Source: Akkermansia muciniphila (GTDB lineage: Bacteria; Verrucomicrobiota; Verrucomicrobiia; Limisphaerales; SXTU01). From it: 51,428 nucleotides of DNA. The first letter of the stretch is position 1. Each line of letters opens with the position of its first letter. Both the position numbers and the translations under genes were made by a program. Under the pieces are notes generated by a model. It worked only from the letters and a program-made list of their open reading frames with translations, ran no database searches and had not been told where the DNA came from. The stretch covers positions 1 to 51,428 of the forward strand of contig CAMCFN010000028.1 in NCBI GenBank assembly GCA_945874145.1. The letters are read 5' to 3'. Positions 8,559-16,855 of this stretch are shown here, one piece after another.

Positions 8559-9566
8559 ATGATCCCTCGTTCCCAAATCGTCCTTGTCTCCGCAATCGCC
8601 GGTGCCGGCGTGCTCGCCGCGCTGGCTCCGCGCATTGACTCCTACTTCGCCCTCATCATCTCGAACATCGGCATCAACGTCATCCTCGCGGTCAGCCTGA
8701 ACCTCATCAACGGCTACACCGGCCAGTTCTCGCTCGGCCATGCGGGCTTCATGGCGGTGGGTGCCTACTCAGCGGCGGCCATCACCATGTTCGGTGCGCC
8801 GAAGTTTGCGCCCGCGCTCACGCAGGGCGCGGGTGTTCACGCCTTGTTTCCCATCGCGCTGGTCGGCGGTGGGCTGGCAGCGGCCTTGGCCGGCGTGCTC
8901 GTTGGCGCGCCTTCATTGCGGCTGAAGGGCGACTATCTCGCCATTGTGACGCTCGGTTTCGGTGAGATTATCCGCGTCATATTCCGCAACGTGGACTCGC
9001 TCGGCGGCGCGCTGGGGCTGAACGGCATTCCCGCCTACACGAACCTCTTCTGGGTCTATGCCTTCGCAGCGCTGACGGTTTACGTCGTCGTCAGCATGGT
9101 GAACTCGACTTACGGACGCGGCTTCCTCGCCGTGCATGACGACGAGATCGCCGCCGAGGCGATGGGCATCAACACCACGCGCTACAAGATCACGGCGTTC
9201 GTCGTGGGCGCGTTCTTCGCCGGTGTGGCGGGCGGGCTGTATGGCCACTCGATCCTCACCATTGCGCCTACGGGCTTCGACTTCATGCGCTCCATCGAGA
9301 TCGTGGTGATGGTCATCCTGGGCGGCATGGGCAATACCACGGGCGTCATCATCGCCGCCGTGCTGCTGACGCTGCTGCCGGAGGGCTTGCGGATGCTGGC
9401 AGGCGCACCGGTGTCGCTGCCCTTCTCCGCGCCGTTCAACAACCTTAAGTGGATCGCCGACACGCGGATGATCATCTATTCGCTGCTGGTCATCGTGCTG
9501 ATGCTGGCCCGCCCGCAAGGCCTCTTCAACTGGGCCAACCGCAGCGCGATGAGGCCAAAAGTTTAG
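8559..9566 (+). CDS. livM: Branched-chain amino-acid-type ABC transporter permease LivM
   Basis: 335 residues, polytopic. Diagnostic segments are NLINGYTGQFSLGHAGFMAV (residues 47-66), RLKGDYLAIVTLGFGEIIR, and IVVMVILGGMGNTTGVIIAA, the coupling loop. It ends MLARPQGLF, the usual LivM C-terminus. It heterodimerises with LivH. In most genomes livG and livF, the ATPase genes, follow directly; here a minus-strand YjdM gene comes next and no ATP-binding cassette protein is found in the window, so the transporter must borrow ATPases encoded elsewhere or be incomplete. Confidence 0.93.
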   Translation: MIPRSQIVLVSAIAGAGVLAALAPRIDSYFALIISNIGINVILAVSLNLINGYTGQFSLGHAGFMAVGAYSAAAITMFGAPKFAPALTQGAGVHALFPIALVGGGLAAALAGVLVGAPSLRLKGDYLAIVTLGFGEIIRVIFRNVDSLGGALGLNGIPAYTNLFWVYAFAALTVYVVVSMVNSTYGRGFLAVHDDEIAAEAMGINTTRYKITAFVVGAFFAGVAGGLYGHSILTIAPTGFDFMRSIEIVVMVILGGMGNTTGVIIAAVLLTLLPEGLRMLAGAPVSLPFSAPFNNLKWIADTRMIIYSLLVIVLMLARPQGLFNWANRSAMRPKV

Positions 9567-9688
9567 AATCTCGTGGCTAGCCCGGGCAGAGCCGGTTGAG
9601 TCGCTGCTGAGACTTATTGCAGACAAACAGCTCATCACCCACCAGCAGGTGAAAGCCAGCTTCCGCTGCCTGAAGACCTCGTTCCACG

Positions 9689-10024
9689 TCAGGCTTTCTT
9701 CACGAAGCAGGCTTTGAGGCCGATGGCCATCCCGTCCATCTTGCACGAGATTTCGTGGTCGCCATCCACCAAGCGGATGGGTTTCGACTTCGAGCCGCCT
9801 TTGAGCACCTGTGAACCACCGCCCAATTTCAGATCCTTGATCAGGATGACGCAGTCGCCGTCCGCGAGCACGTTGCCGTGGGCGTCCTTCACGATGCGCT
9901 GCCCGGCGGCGGCTTCGGGCTCAAGAGCGCGTTCCCACTCATGTCCGCAGGTGACGCATTCATAGCGCGCGGAGCGCTCCAGCACATCGGTCATTTCGCA
10001 CATCGGGCAGGCAAGTTGGCTCAT
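9689..10024 (-). CDS. yjdM: YjdM/PhnA-family zinc-ribbon protein
   Basis: 111 residues, the normal length. The N-terminal zinc ribbon has CPMC (Cys6, Cys9) and CVTCGHEW, followed by the conserved PhnA core VKDAHGNVLADGDCVILIKDLKLGG, KGGSKSKPIRLVDGDHEISCKMDG and a terminal LKACFVKK. The family was named PhnA for alkylphosphonate uptake, but its real role is unclear; it is not phosphonoacetate hydrolase. It stands alone, tail-to-tail with livM. Confidence 0.93.
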   Translation of the reverse strand: MSQLACPMCEMTDVLERSARYECVTCGHEWERALEPEAAAGQRIVKDAHGNVLADGDCVILIKDLKLGGGSQVLKGGSKSKPIRLVDGDHEISCKMDGMAIGLKACFVKKA

Positions 10025-10168
10025 AAAGGGTCAGGATAGACCTGCTTTGGGCTCAGGCTCAACCGCGCACTTGCTCCGAGGGCGAATCGGATTTGAAGGT
10101 GCCGTTCCTCACGGAAAAATTCACCGCTCGCACGCAGGCAGTTCATCTGGCAAGCTTCGGGGAAGAAA

Positions 10169-10321
10169 ATGCAAAAGCCCAATTATCAGTTCGAAAAGCG
10201 CCGCAAGGAGATGGACAAGAAAGCGAAGAAGGAGGAGAAGCGCCTGCGTAAACTTGAAGCCGAGGCTGCGCCTGCCCCCGGAACCACTCCGGCACCATCT
10301 GCGCCGACCGACCCGGTTTGA
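10169..10321 (+). CDS. Small lysine-rich conserved protein (50 aa)
   Basis: ATG 10169 to TGA 10319-10321 encodes a 50-residue protein starting MQKPNYQFEKRRKEMDKK, then a Lys/Arg/Glu-rich stretch (KAKKEEKRLRKLEAEA), then a Pro/Ala/Thr-rich tail. A purine-rich GGGGAAG ribosome-binding site lies just upstream. The NYxFEKRxKE opening recurs in tiny uncharacterised proteins of many proteobacteria and related phyla, as I recall, which supports a real gene. Predicted single charged helix; function unknown. It converges on the DnaJ gene. Confidence 0.72.
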   Translation: MQKPNYQFEKRRKEMDKKAKKEEKRLRKLEAEAAPAPGTTPAPSAPTDPV

Positions 10322-10352
10322 CGCTTCGGGAATTACGACCCCGTTTTCGCAG

Positions 10353-11099
10353 TCAGCCCCGACCAGTGCTGCGGGTGATGCGGACCTCGGGGCGATAGGT
10401 GACACGCACGAGCAAGTCGCCACGTCCACCACGCGCTTGGGGGAGTCCTTCGCCAACGAGGTGGATGATTTGACCCCGGGCTACGCCGCGCGGGATTGGC
10501 ACCCGGAGCATGGTGCCGGTCGCTCCCCGAATCGTTTCCGTCCCGCCTTGGGCAGCACGTTCGGGCTTGAGCTTCAGGTCGTAGCGCAAGTCGGAGCCGC
10601 GCACCTTGAAGCGAAAATCTGGTTTCACGCAGGCTTTGATCAAAATGAAACCACCCGCAAAAGGGGCCTCACGGGCGATGCGGAAGCGGGTTCCCGGCGC
10701 GGTTTCAGGGGGGATAACGAGCGGGTAAGTTTCTGGGCCATTCAGGTTGCCGGGATCATTCACGCGGACTTCCAGCGTGGTGCCACGAAGAAGCTCGTCG
10801 ATGCGCAGCCGAACTTCTTGTGAAACATTCCGTTCGGCTGGCGCGGTGCGCAGCGGCGCACGCCGGGATTTCTCCCCGGCGTCCAACTGCTGGTCATAGG
10901 CAGCGCGGCACTCAGCGTGGCTCAGTATTTCGTAAGCTGCGTTGATCTCCTGAATCAGCGTGCTGGCAACCGGGGAACCGGGGTGGCGGTCGGGATGGTG
11001 CTGCTTGGCCAGGATGCGGTAGGCAGCGCGGATCTGGTCGGCAGTGCAGTGACGATGGAGCCCGAGCGTGGCGTAGTGATTGGCTGGCGCGGGCGGCAT
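10353..11099 (-). CDS. DnaJ-domain (CbpA-like) co-chaperone
   Basis: 248 residues. The N-terminal J domain (about residues 8-70) carries the invariant HPD at 35-37 and begins NHYATLGL. There is no zinc-finger region. After a charged linker, residues 95-245 resemble the DnaJ C-terminal substrate-binding domain (LRIDELLRGTTLEV, VPIPRGVARGQIIHLVGEGLP, GGRGDLLVRV). This is the type II (CbpA-like) arrangement but shorter than the usual about 300 residues, with a compressed linker. Expected role is stimulation of DnaK ATPase and delivery of unfolded substrates in the cytoplasm. No dnaK or grpE is adjacent. Confidence 0.88.
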   Translation of the reverse strand: MPPAPANHYATLGLHRHCTADQIRAAYRILAKQHHPDRHPGSPVASTLIQEINAAYEILSHAECRAAYDQQLDAGEKSRRAPLRTAPAERNVSQEVRLRIDELLRGTTLEVRVNDPGNLNGPETYPLVIPPETAPGTRFRIAREAPFAGGFILIKACVKPDFRFKVRGSDLRYDLKLKPERAAQGGTETIRGATGTMLRVPIPRGVARGQIIHLVGEGLPQARGGRGDLLVRVTYRPEVRITRSTGRG

Positions 11100-11200
11100 G
11101 GGCTGGAAAGGGGGAACGCACCAAGCCGTCAGCGCTCAATGCTGAAAGGGGTAAAGAGGGGAAACCAGACTCAGCGAGGGCCAAGCAGTGGGTCGAGGAA

Positions 11201-11223
11201 GCCCGGCTCCAGTGAAGCCGGGC
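11201..11223. repeat. Short hairpin
   Basis: GCCCGGCT (11201-11208) pairs exactly with AGCCGGGC (11216-11223) around a 7-nt loop. It lies between the dnaJ-like gene and the small basic ORF, next to a second hairpin, and may contribute to termination of minus-strand transcription. No T-run. Confidence 0.5.
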
Positions 11224-11236
11224 ACCAAGGAAGGAT

Positions 11237-11269
11237 CTGTCTCTCCTGTGTTTCCAGCAGGAGAGACAG
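11237..11269 (-). terminator. Perfect 12-bp hairpin downstream of the small basic ORF
   Basis: CTGTCTCTCCTG (11237-11248) is fully complementary to 11258-11269 with a 9-nt loop. It starts 12 nt beyond the stop of the minus-strand 41-residue ORF, where a terminator is expected, though no T-run is evident. Confidence 0.5.
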
Positions 11270-11280
11270 CAGGGACAGGC

Positions 11281-11406
11281 TTACTTCTTCTTGCCGACGG
11301 ACTGCTTGGCGGCGGCGACCTGCTTCTTTTTCTGGTCAGCAGTGCTGGCCTTGGCCTGTTTCTGCGTGGATTTCTTCTGCGTGGACTTCGGGGATTTATC
11401 GCCCAT
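11281..11406 (-). CDS. Small lysine/glutamine-rich conserved protein (41 aa)
   Basis: Reading minus strand from 11406, the protein starts MGDKSPKSTQKKSTQKQAK, continues ASTADQKKKQVAAAKQ and ends SVGKKK: 41 residues, almost one third lysine, no hydrophobic core. Near-identical small proteins beginning MGDKSPKS occur across unrelated bacteria as uncharacterised conserved proteins, in my memory, so this is probably a real gene despite its length. It may be disordered and nucleic-acid associated (inference). A perfect hairpin follows the stop. Confidence 0.72.
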   Translation of the reverse strand: MGDKSPKSTQKKSTQKQAKASTADQKKKQVAAAKQSVGKKK

Positions 11407-11633
11407 GTTTGTGATGTGTTACTGCGGTTTGCTTTACCTGCGGCATGTTGGTTTCGCCGAAGGTGAGCCCATCCTGCTGGTGTCGGAGGTCATTGTAAAT
11501 GCTCCTCGCAAGATCTTTCCAAGGTGGGGTCGTTGAAACGCTATCCGTGCCTGCGACATCCCCGCTGGCGTGGTGCGAGAGCGGCCGACTTGCCACGCTT
11601 GAGTCCCGCCCCCCGGACTGCTAGTGTGCCGCC

Positions 11634-12449
11634 GTGAACAGCCTTCGTGAATTCTTCCAACTGCGTGGCAGCGCCGAAGGAGCCGGGGCCGTGCAGGGCG
11701 GTGATTACGTGGCGGTCTTCATGCTCGCGCTCCTCTTCTTGATTCTGGCCGTGGGTGGCCTGTTTGTCTGGCTGGCCGCGCGCCAAGCCCGTGCCCGGCA
11801 GGAATGGTCCGTCAACGAAGGCCGACTGATCGACGGAACTCGCTGGGCCGAGATGGGGTTGAGCCGCTCCGAGATGTTTGATTCACCATGTCGGTGGATC
11901 GCCGTGCGCACCACCGATCCGCGCGCCGTGCAGAAGGCGCTCAAACTGGCCAATCCCACGCTTTGCACCTGGGCTGAAGGCCTGGCCGAGACACGGGAGC
12001 GTCGGCTCTTCATCACGCCGCCCATCGGTGAATGGGTGCTCGTGGTGGGCCCCGGTTTGCCCGACCCCGGAGATGACGTGGATGAATGTTTTCATCGCCT
12101 TAGTGACCTCAGTCGCAAACTGGGTTTGGTGCAATTCTTCAGCCTGAACCGCGCTCTCGGCCATCATGCGTGGGCGCGGCTGGATGCCGGGGAAGTGCTT
12201 CGTGCCTACGCCTGGGCGGGGCAGGTCGTCTGGAATCAAGGGCCGCCCAGCCCCGCAGAACTGGGTCTGGGCCTGCAATGTTTTGCCTATTTTGAGCAGG
12301 ACGACCGGCAATGGCCCGAGGCGCGCGACCCGATCTTGCAGAATCTGGAACGGCTGCCCATGCTGGCGGCACGCTGGAGCGTGGACCCGACTTCGCTCGA
12401 CGAGCGGCACTTCACCACTGGACGCGGGATTGTCGGAGAAATGACCTGA
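11634..12449 (+). CDS. Membrane-anchored protein of unknown function
   Basis: 271 residues from GTG 11634. One transmembrane helix (about residues 26-48, YVAVFMLALLFLILAVGGLFVWLAA without the ends) follows a short N-terminus. The remainder is a soluble domain with Trp- and Pro-rich stretches (PPIGEWVLVVGPGLPDPGDD, LGLVQFFSLNRALGHHAWARL, AYAWAGQVVWNQG). I do not recognise the family. The soluble part appears to be on the cytoplasmic side if the basic residues after the helix (ARQARARQEW) follow the positive-inside rule. A GNAT gene follows 44 nt downstream, probably in the same transcript. Confidence 0.7.
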   Translation: MNSLREFFQLRGSAEGAGAVQGGDYVAVFMLALLFLILAVGGLFVWLAARQARARQEWSVNEGRLIDGTRWAEMGLSRSEMFDSPCRWIAVRTTDPRAVQKALKLANPTLCTWAEGLAETRERRLFITPPIGEWVLVVGPGLPDPGDDVDECFHRLSDLSRKLGLVQFFSLNRALGHHAWARLDAGEVLRAYAWAGQVVWNQGPPSPAELGLGLQCFAYFEQDDRQWPEARDPILQNLERLPMLAARWSVDPTSLDERHFTTGRGIVGEMT

Positions 12450-12493
12450 GCCATCGCGCGGGTGTGCGGCGGCTCGCCAATGAAAGGTAAGTT

Positions 12494-13075
12494 ATGTCAC
12501 TCGAATCCGCCCTCGATGAGTATCCCAAGGAGTTGAAGCTGCGCGACGGCCTGACGTGCGAAGCGCGCCCCTTGGACCCCGGCGACCATGCGGCCTTCCA
12601 CCGCTTCTTCACGTCGCTCAATGCGCCGGAACTGCTCTACATCAAGCACCGCGTCACCGAACCGGAAGTGGTGCGCGCTTGGTGCGCATCGCTCGACCTC
12701 GGGCGCAACCTACCCCTCCTCGCATGGAGCGACGACGCCATCATCGGCGTCTGCACGCTGCATCAGTCGTTGGGCGGCTGGAAGCGCCACATCGGGCGCG
12801 TGAGCGTCCATGTGCATCCGAAGTTTCGCGGACGCGGCTTGGCGCAGGCGCTCGTAGGCGAAACGGTGGAAATCGCCCGCGCATGCGGTTTGGAAAAAGT
12901 AGAGGCGGAATTCATCGGCACGCAGGAAGGCGCGCTTAAGGTCTTCGGTCTGATCGGCTTCAGCGAACTCGTTCGCCTGCCCGACTACGTGAAGGACATG
13001 CAGGCCATCACGCACGACTACGTGCTCATGGGCCTCGACCTGCTCACGGATGACGAATACGCCGGGGCGGGCTAG
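12494..13075 (+). CDS. GNAT-family N-acetyltransferase
   Basis: 193 residues. The acetyl-CoA-binding motif A is visible as VSVHVHPKFRGRGLAQAL (RGxGxA loop) followed by a helix and GLEKVEAEF. Motif B-like sequence is GALKVFGLIGFSEL. The N-terminal half (LRDGLTCEARPLDPGDHAAF) fits the RimI-like start. It likely acetylates an amine of a protein or small molecule in the cytoplasm; the substrate is unknown. It follows the anchored unknown protein at 11634. Confidence 0.88.
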   Translation: MSLESALDEYPKELKLRDGLTCEARPLDPGDHAAFHRFFTSLNAPELLYIKHRVTEPEVVRAWCASLDLGRNLPLLAWSDDAIIGVCTLHQSLGGWKRHIGRVSVHVHPKFRGRGLAQALVGETVEIARACGLEKVEAEFIGTQEGALKVFGLIGFSELVRLPDYVKDMQAITHDYVLMGLDLLTDDEYAGAG

Positions 13076-13278
13076 GAGCAAGCGCGGTCCTCTCAGGCTG
13101 TTTCCTGCAGCCCGTGCCGTTGCGTCATCCGGTCCGGAAGGACTTTCACATGGGTGGAATAAAGCGGACTACGCCTTGGATGGCACCTTGGCGATAGAGA
13201 CGGCCTGCAAACTGTCGGGGCCAGCAAAAACGGCGCTCATAAAGGGCCGCAGGTGGCAACCGAAACGGGTGACGGGCG

Positions 13279-14244
13279 TTACTTGCCGACCTTCTTCAGC
13301 ACTTCAGCGAGGCTCACTTCAGCGCCGCCGCGCCGCTTGCTCTCATCCGCCGCCTCCATGAAGGCGAAGAGTTCAATGGTCTCCTCGGCGGTCACGGGCA
13401 CGACGCCAGTTTGAAAGGCCTTGATGGCCTCGACCACGAGCGGCGCGTAGCCGTCGTAGGCCCCGATAGCAGCCTCACCCTTGTCACCCTTGGCCACGCC
13501 GGAGTAGCCCTTGGCCTCGCGGAAAATGCCAGTGCGACCGCCCTTCCACTTGCCGGTCACCTCAATTTTTCCATCCGCCGTGGTGCCGCGCTTCACTGTC
13601 TCGCAGCCGGTGCCCATCACCGTGAAGAGCGTCTCGCAGCCATGGACGCCATACCAAAAAAGGTCGGGATGGGATGGTTCAAGGCTCGCCGGGCTGGTGG
13701 CTTCGGCGTAGTTCACCTTGCCGACCGAGCCACCGCGCACGGCCTGAGCGGCCTTGGCGTAACGGAGCGAGGAGGAGCTCCACACGGGCACCTTGGCTTC
13801 CTTCGCGAGGCGGAAGATTTCGAGCACATCCTTGAGCGAGCCGGCCATAGGCTTGTCAATGAACAGCGGCTTGCGCGCTTTGATGACGGGGATGGCCTGC
13901 GCCAGATGCGGCCGACCGTCCACGCTCTCGATGAACACCGCGTCCACATTTTTGACCATCTCCTCGATGGAGTCGTAGATCTTGACGCCGTATTTCTCGA
14001 CCAGGGTCTTGGTGAAACCTTCCACGCGATCCCGGCTGGAGGCGATGTCCTGGCTGCCGCCCTTGAACGCAGCGACCACTTTGGCTCCCGGCACGTGGGC
14101 CTTGTTCTGCGGATTGTTGAGAATGTCCGTGAAGGCCGGGACGTGCGAGGTGTCCAGGCCGATCATGCCGATGCGCAAATCAGCGGCGACAAGGGTTTGG
14201 ACTAGAGCGGCGAGCAGGGCGACGGCGGCGAGGATGGGTTTCAT
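13279..14244 (-). CDS. Gfo/Idh/MocA-family oxidoreductase with signal peptide
   Basis: 321 residues from ATG 14244 (another ATG at 14250 is two codons upstream). N-terminal MKPILAAVALLAALVQTLVA looks like a Sec signal peptide, followed by DLRIGMIGLDTSHVPAF, a Rossmann-like start in which the usual GxGxxG is replaced by GLDTSH. PLFIDKPMAGSLKD matches the family's EKP motif (here DKP, Lys as catalytic). Exported Gfo/Idh/MocA members with GLDTSH are frequent in Verrucomicrobiota and Planctomycetota; some lack nucleotide binding. Probable role is a sugar or cyclitol redox step, or a binding role, outside the cytoplasm. prmA lies just upstream on the same strand. Confidence 0.85.
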   Translation of the reverse strand: MKPILAAVALLAALVQTLVAADLRIGMIGLDTSHVPAFTDILNNPQNKAHVPGAKVVAAFKGGSQDIASSRDRVEGFTKTLVEKYGVKIYDSIEEMVKNVDAVFIESVDGRPHLAQAIPVIKARKPLFIDKPMAGSLKDVLEIFRLAKEAKVPVWSSSSLRYAKAAQAVRGGSVGKVNYAEATSPASLEPSHPDLFWYGVHGCETLFTVMGTGCETVKRGTTADGKIEVTGKWKGGRTGIFREAKGYSGVAKGDKGEAAIGAYDGYAPLVVEAIKAFQTGVVPVTAEETIELFAFMEAADESKRRGGAEVSLAEVLKKVGK

Positions 14245-14306
14245 GAGCATGTTTATCAGGCGACTGGCAGGCTTCGACCGCAGGTTCACACACGATATTC
14301 GCCGCG

Positions 14307-15209
14307 CTACCCGCGCCGGAGGAACGCGCCGGACTGCCATTCCTTATCCACCTCGGTCGCGATGAGCTTGAGGCCAGCCTGCTGGTAGGCGCGTTTCACC
14401 TTCGCAAACTGTGTCTGCAAAATGCCCGCGAGCACCAGCACGCCATCCGGACGCAGCCGGCTTAGGATGCGGTCGCGCTCGGCGATGAGGAGGTCAAAGA
14501 TGAGATTCGCACAGACGACGTGATAGCGGGTCGCGCTCGCCAGCGGCAGCTTGGTGAGGTCGTGCCGCACCGGCCTGACCAGCTGCGCCACTTCGTTCTG
14601 CGCCGCGTTGGCCTTAGCCACGCGCACGGACTCGGGGTCGAAATCGAAGCAACGCACTGGCGCGTAACCCAGCTTGGCGGCGGCGATGGCGAGGATTCCC
14701 GACCCGGTGCCGATGTCCAAGAAGGACTGCTTCAGGCCGTCCTTTCGGGTGGCCACGAGCTGCTTCAGGCAAAAGCCCGTCGTCGCGTGATGCCCGGTGC
14801 CGAAGCTCAAGCCGGGATCAAGGATGACCACCGCCTGGCCTTTGCGGGGCTTTTGCTTCACCCAACTGGGCTTGAGCAGCAGGGCGTCGCCGATTTCGAG
14901 CGGCTTAAAGTGCCGTTTCCATGACTCCGCCCAATCCTCACGGCGGACTTTGCGCGCCGTGATTTCGCCGGGGCCGATGTCCAGCCCGCACTCCGTCAGC
15001 ACGGCCAGCCCAGCTCGCAACTCGGCCCGCGCGGCAGCGTTCCACTGCGCAGGCTTTTCTAAATAGGTGGAGGCCGTTGTGTCGCCCGTCTCCGCATCGA
15101 AGTAAGTCGAGGGCGTCTGCCCCAGGACCGCGAGCAACAGTTCCGCAACGGCCTCCTCCGCTTCGCGCGAGGTGGCGATGGAAATTTTGGTGAGGGGGGC
15201 AGGTTTCAT
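14307..15209 (-). CDS. prmA: Ribosomal protein L11 methyltransferase PrmA
   Basis: 300 residues, normal length. The N-terminal substrate-recognition domain (residues 1-95) includes REDWAESWKRHFKPLEIG. The diagnostic PrmA motif DPGLSFGTGHHATTGFCL precedes the SAM-binding motif FLDIGTGSGILAIAAAKLG, and CANLIFDLL matches the motif IV region (NI.. in many homologues). The enzyme trimethylates lysines and the N-terminus of ribosomal protein L11. The first codon lies close to a palindromic repeat (15219-15292) that separates it from the phosphatase gene upstream. Confidence 0.95.
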   Translation of the reverse strand: MKPAPLTKISIATSREAEEAVAELLLAVLGQTPSTYFDAETGDTTASTYLEKPAQWNAAARAELRAGLAVLTECGLDIGPGEITARKVRREDWAESWKRHFKPLEIGDALLLKPSWVKQKPRKGQAVVILDPGLSFGTGHHATTGFCLKQLVATRKDGLKQSFLDIGTGSGILAIAAAKLGYAPVRCFDFDPESVRVAKANAAQNEVAQLVRPVRHDLTKLPLASATRYHVVCANLIFDLLIAERDRILSRLRPDGVLVLAGILQTQFAKVKRAYQQAGLKLIATEVDKEWQSGAFLRRG

Positions 15210-15218
15210 TGTGAGTTA

Positions 15219-15292
15219 GCCGCTAAAGGGCACAAAGAGCGCAAAGAAACCAGACCCAGTCTTCCTTTGAGTTCTTCGCGCCCTTTTGTGGC
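15219..15292. repeat. Palindromic element between prmA and a phosphatase gene
   Basis: Arms 15219-15245 and 15266-15292 match as an inverted repeat at 21 of 27 positions (left arm begins GCCGCTAAAGGGCACAAAG), with a 20-nt loop. It is intergenic. The 74-bp size and arm/loop proportions match the other palindromes in this window, although the sequence family is different. Confidence 0.7.
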
Positions 15293-15297
15293 AAAAA

Positions 15298-15924
15298 TCA
15301 TGGCAAATCCCGCCACGGCGTGAAGTTCAACAACGAGACTTCGCTGCGATGCGGCCGCTGCTCAACGACGGTCACGCTGGCATACTCGATGTCGAAGTGC
15401 GCCAGCTTGGGCAGCGGCAGCTCCAGCAGGAGCGAAAGCAGCATCCGGATGACACCGCCGTGACAGACAATCGCAACCGTTTGGCCCGGGCAGTCGTGGA
15501 GGATTTGCTTCAGGCACGGATCGATGCGTGCGCGGTATTGCGGACCGGTCTCGGCCCCGGGGACTTCACCGGCCTCCAGCTTCTCCAGCCAGTCAAACGC
15601 GCTGACTCCGAAGCGCTCCTGCACCTGCTGCCAGCTCAGGCCGGTCCAATCGCCGAAATCTACCTCGTGCAGGCCCGCGAGCGTGGTGGCGGCCAGGCCT
15701 TTCTGCGTGGCCAGTGGCGCGACCGTTTGCTGCGCGCGCTTCATGGGGCTGACATAAATCGAGTTGAAGTGCGTGCCCGCGAGATACTCCGCCAGCGCCT
15801 TCGCCTGCTCGTGGCCGCGCGGCGAGAGGTCCATGTCGATGCGCCCGCCAAAGATGCGGTGGTAGCGCGCCTCAACTTCGCCGTGGCGCAGGAGGAATAA
15901 ACGGGTCGGAGCGGGAGAACTCAT
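15298..15924 (-). CDS. Histidine phosphatase family protein (CobC/GpmB-like)
   Basis: 208 residues. The catalytic RHGE (His14) is followed by the proton-donor Glu87 in HEVDFGDWTG, and the second His155 is in VAIVCHGGVIR. YVSPMKRAQQTV provides the phosphate-binding Arg. The length and HEVDFGDWTG pattern resemble alpha-ribazole phosphatase (CobC) and phosphoglycerate mutase-like phosphatases. No cobalamin genes are nearby, so I leave the substrate open. The stop codon is only 5 nt past the palindromic repeat. Confidence 0.88.
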   Translation of the reverse strand: MSSPAPTRLFLLRHGEVEARYHRIFGGRIDMDLSPRGHEQAKALAEYLAGTHFNSIYVSPMKRAQQTVAPLATQKGLAATTLAGLHEVDFGDWTGLSWQQVQERFGVSAFDWLEKLEAGEVPGAETGPQYRARIDPCLKQILHDCPGQTVAIVCHGGVIRMLLSLLLELPLPKLAHFDIEYASVTVVEQRPHRSEVSLLNFTPWRDLP

Positions 15925-16005
15925 GGGATAGAAAGCGGGGGATCGGGATGCCGGTGCGGAGGAAACCCTGTCGCCGGTTTGCCGTTACCGATTCCCTCGG
16001 TCGCG

Positions 16006-16752
16006 TCACTTCACCGCCGCTTCCTGCAATGCCAGCAGTTCCCGGATGCCCACGCGGCCCAGCGTCAGCATGGCGGCGAGCTGCTCGTCGCTGAAGGTGC
16101 TTTCCTCGCCGGTGCCTTGCAGCTCGATGAACTCACCGGAGCCCGTCATCACCAGGTTCATGTCCACCTGCGCGGCAGCGTCCTCGGTGTAGCAGAGGTC
16201 CAGCAGCGGGATGCCGTTCACTATGCCCACGCTCACGGCGGCAACGTTGTTGGCGATGGGGTCGGCGGCCAGTTTGCCTTCGGCCAGCAGCTTCTTCAGC
16301 GCGAGCCGCAGCGCGACGGTCGCGCCGGTGATGGCTGCGGTGCGCGTGCCGCCGTCAGCCTGCAACACATCGCAGTCCACGCAGATGGTGCGGGAGCCCA
16401 GCTTCTCCAAATCGAGCGCGGAACGCATCGCACGGCCGATGAGCCGCTGGATTTCCACCGAGCGGCCGTCCACCTTGCCCTTGCTGCTGTCGCGCTGCTT
16501 TCGCGTCAGTGTTGAGTAGGGCAGCATGGAATACTCTGCCGTGATCCAGCCGCCGGTGACGCCCTGTTCCTTCATCCAGCGCGGCACGGACTCCTCGATG
16601 GTCACGCCGCAGATGACGCGCGTGCTGCCCCACTCGATGAGCGTGGAGCCGGCCGCGTGCGGTGCGATGTGGTTTTGGAAACGGACAGGGCGGAGCTGAT
16701 CGGCCCGGCGCCCGGCGGCGCGCAGGAAAGTGATGCTGGAGGATTCGGCCAT
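16006..16752 (-). CDS. rph: Ribonuclease PH
   Basis: 248 residues, the normal length, from ATG 16752 (longer in-frame extensions run into the PolX promoter region). Hallmarks are RRADQLRPVRFQ at the N-terminus, STLIEWGSTRVICGVTIEE, SRTICVDCDVLQADGGTRTA, and DLCYTEDAAAQVDMNLVMTGSGEFIELQGTGE (given in pieces; the phosphate and metal-binding residues are in the latter). The enzyme trims tRNA 3' ends phosphorolytically. Divergent from polX with about 100 nt between starts. Confidence 0.95.
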   Translation of the reverse strand: MAESSSITFLRAAGRRADQLRPVRFQNHIAPHAAGSTLIEWGSTRVICGVTIEESVPRWMKEQGVTGGWITAEYSMLPYSTLTRKQRDSSKGKVDGRSVEIQRLIGRAMRSALDLEKLGSRTICVDCDVLQADGGTRTAAITGATVALRLALKKLLAEGKLAADPIANNVAAVSVGIVNGIPLLDLCYTEDAAAQVDMNLVMTGSGEFIELQGTGEESTFSDEQLAAMLTLGRVGIRELLALQEAAVK

Positions 16753-16811
16753 AAGGGAGGTGATGTTAGGAACCGCTCGCCGCCGGGGCAATGGCGAACT
16801 CCGCATCCCAC

Positions 16812-16843
16812 TTTGGACTTTGGACTTTTGGGCCTTGGACTTT
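16812..16843. repeat. Three TTTGGACTT-like short repeats
   Basis: TTTGGACTT occurs at 16812-16820 and 16819-16827, with TTGGACTTT at 16835-16843, between the divergent rph and polX starts. The run lies only 13 nt from the polX ATG. Purely a sequence observation; possible simple-repeat filler or a regulatory site. Confidence 0.5.
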
Positions 16844-16855
16844 AACCTCTCGCCC

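Noticed and set aside
15298..15924. Cobalamin biosynthesis CobC
   Set aside because: The sequence fits histidine phosphatases generally and no other cobalamin gene is nearby, so the specific name was withheld.
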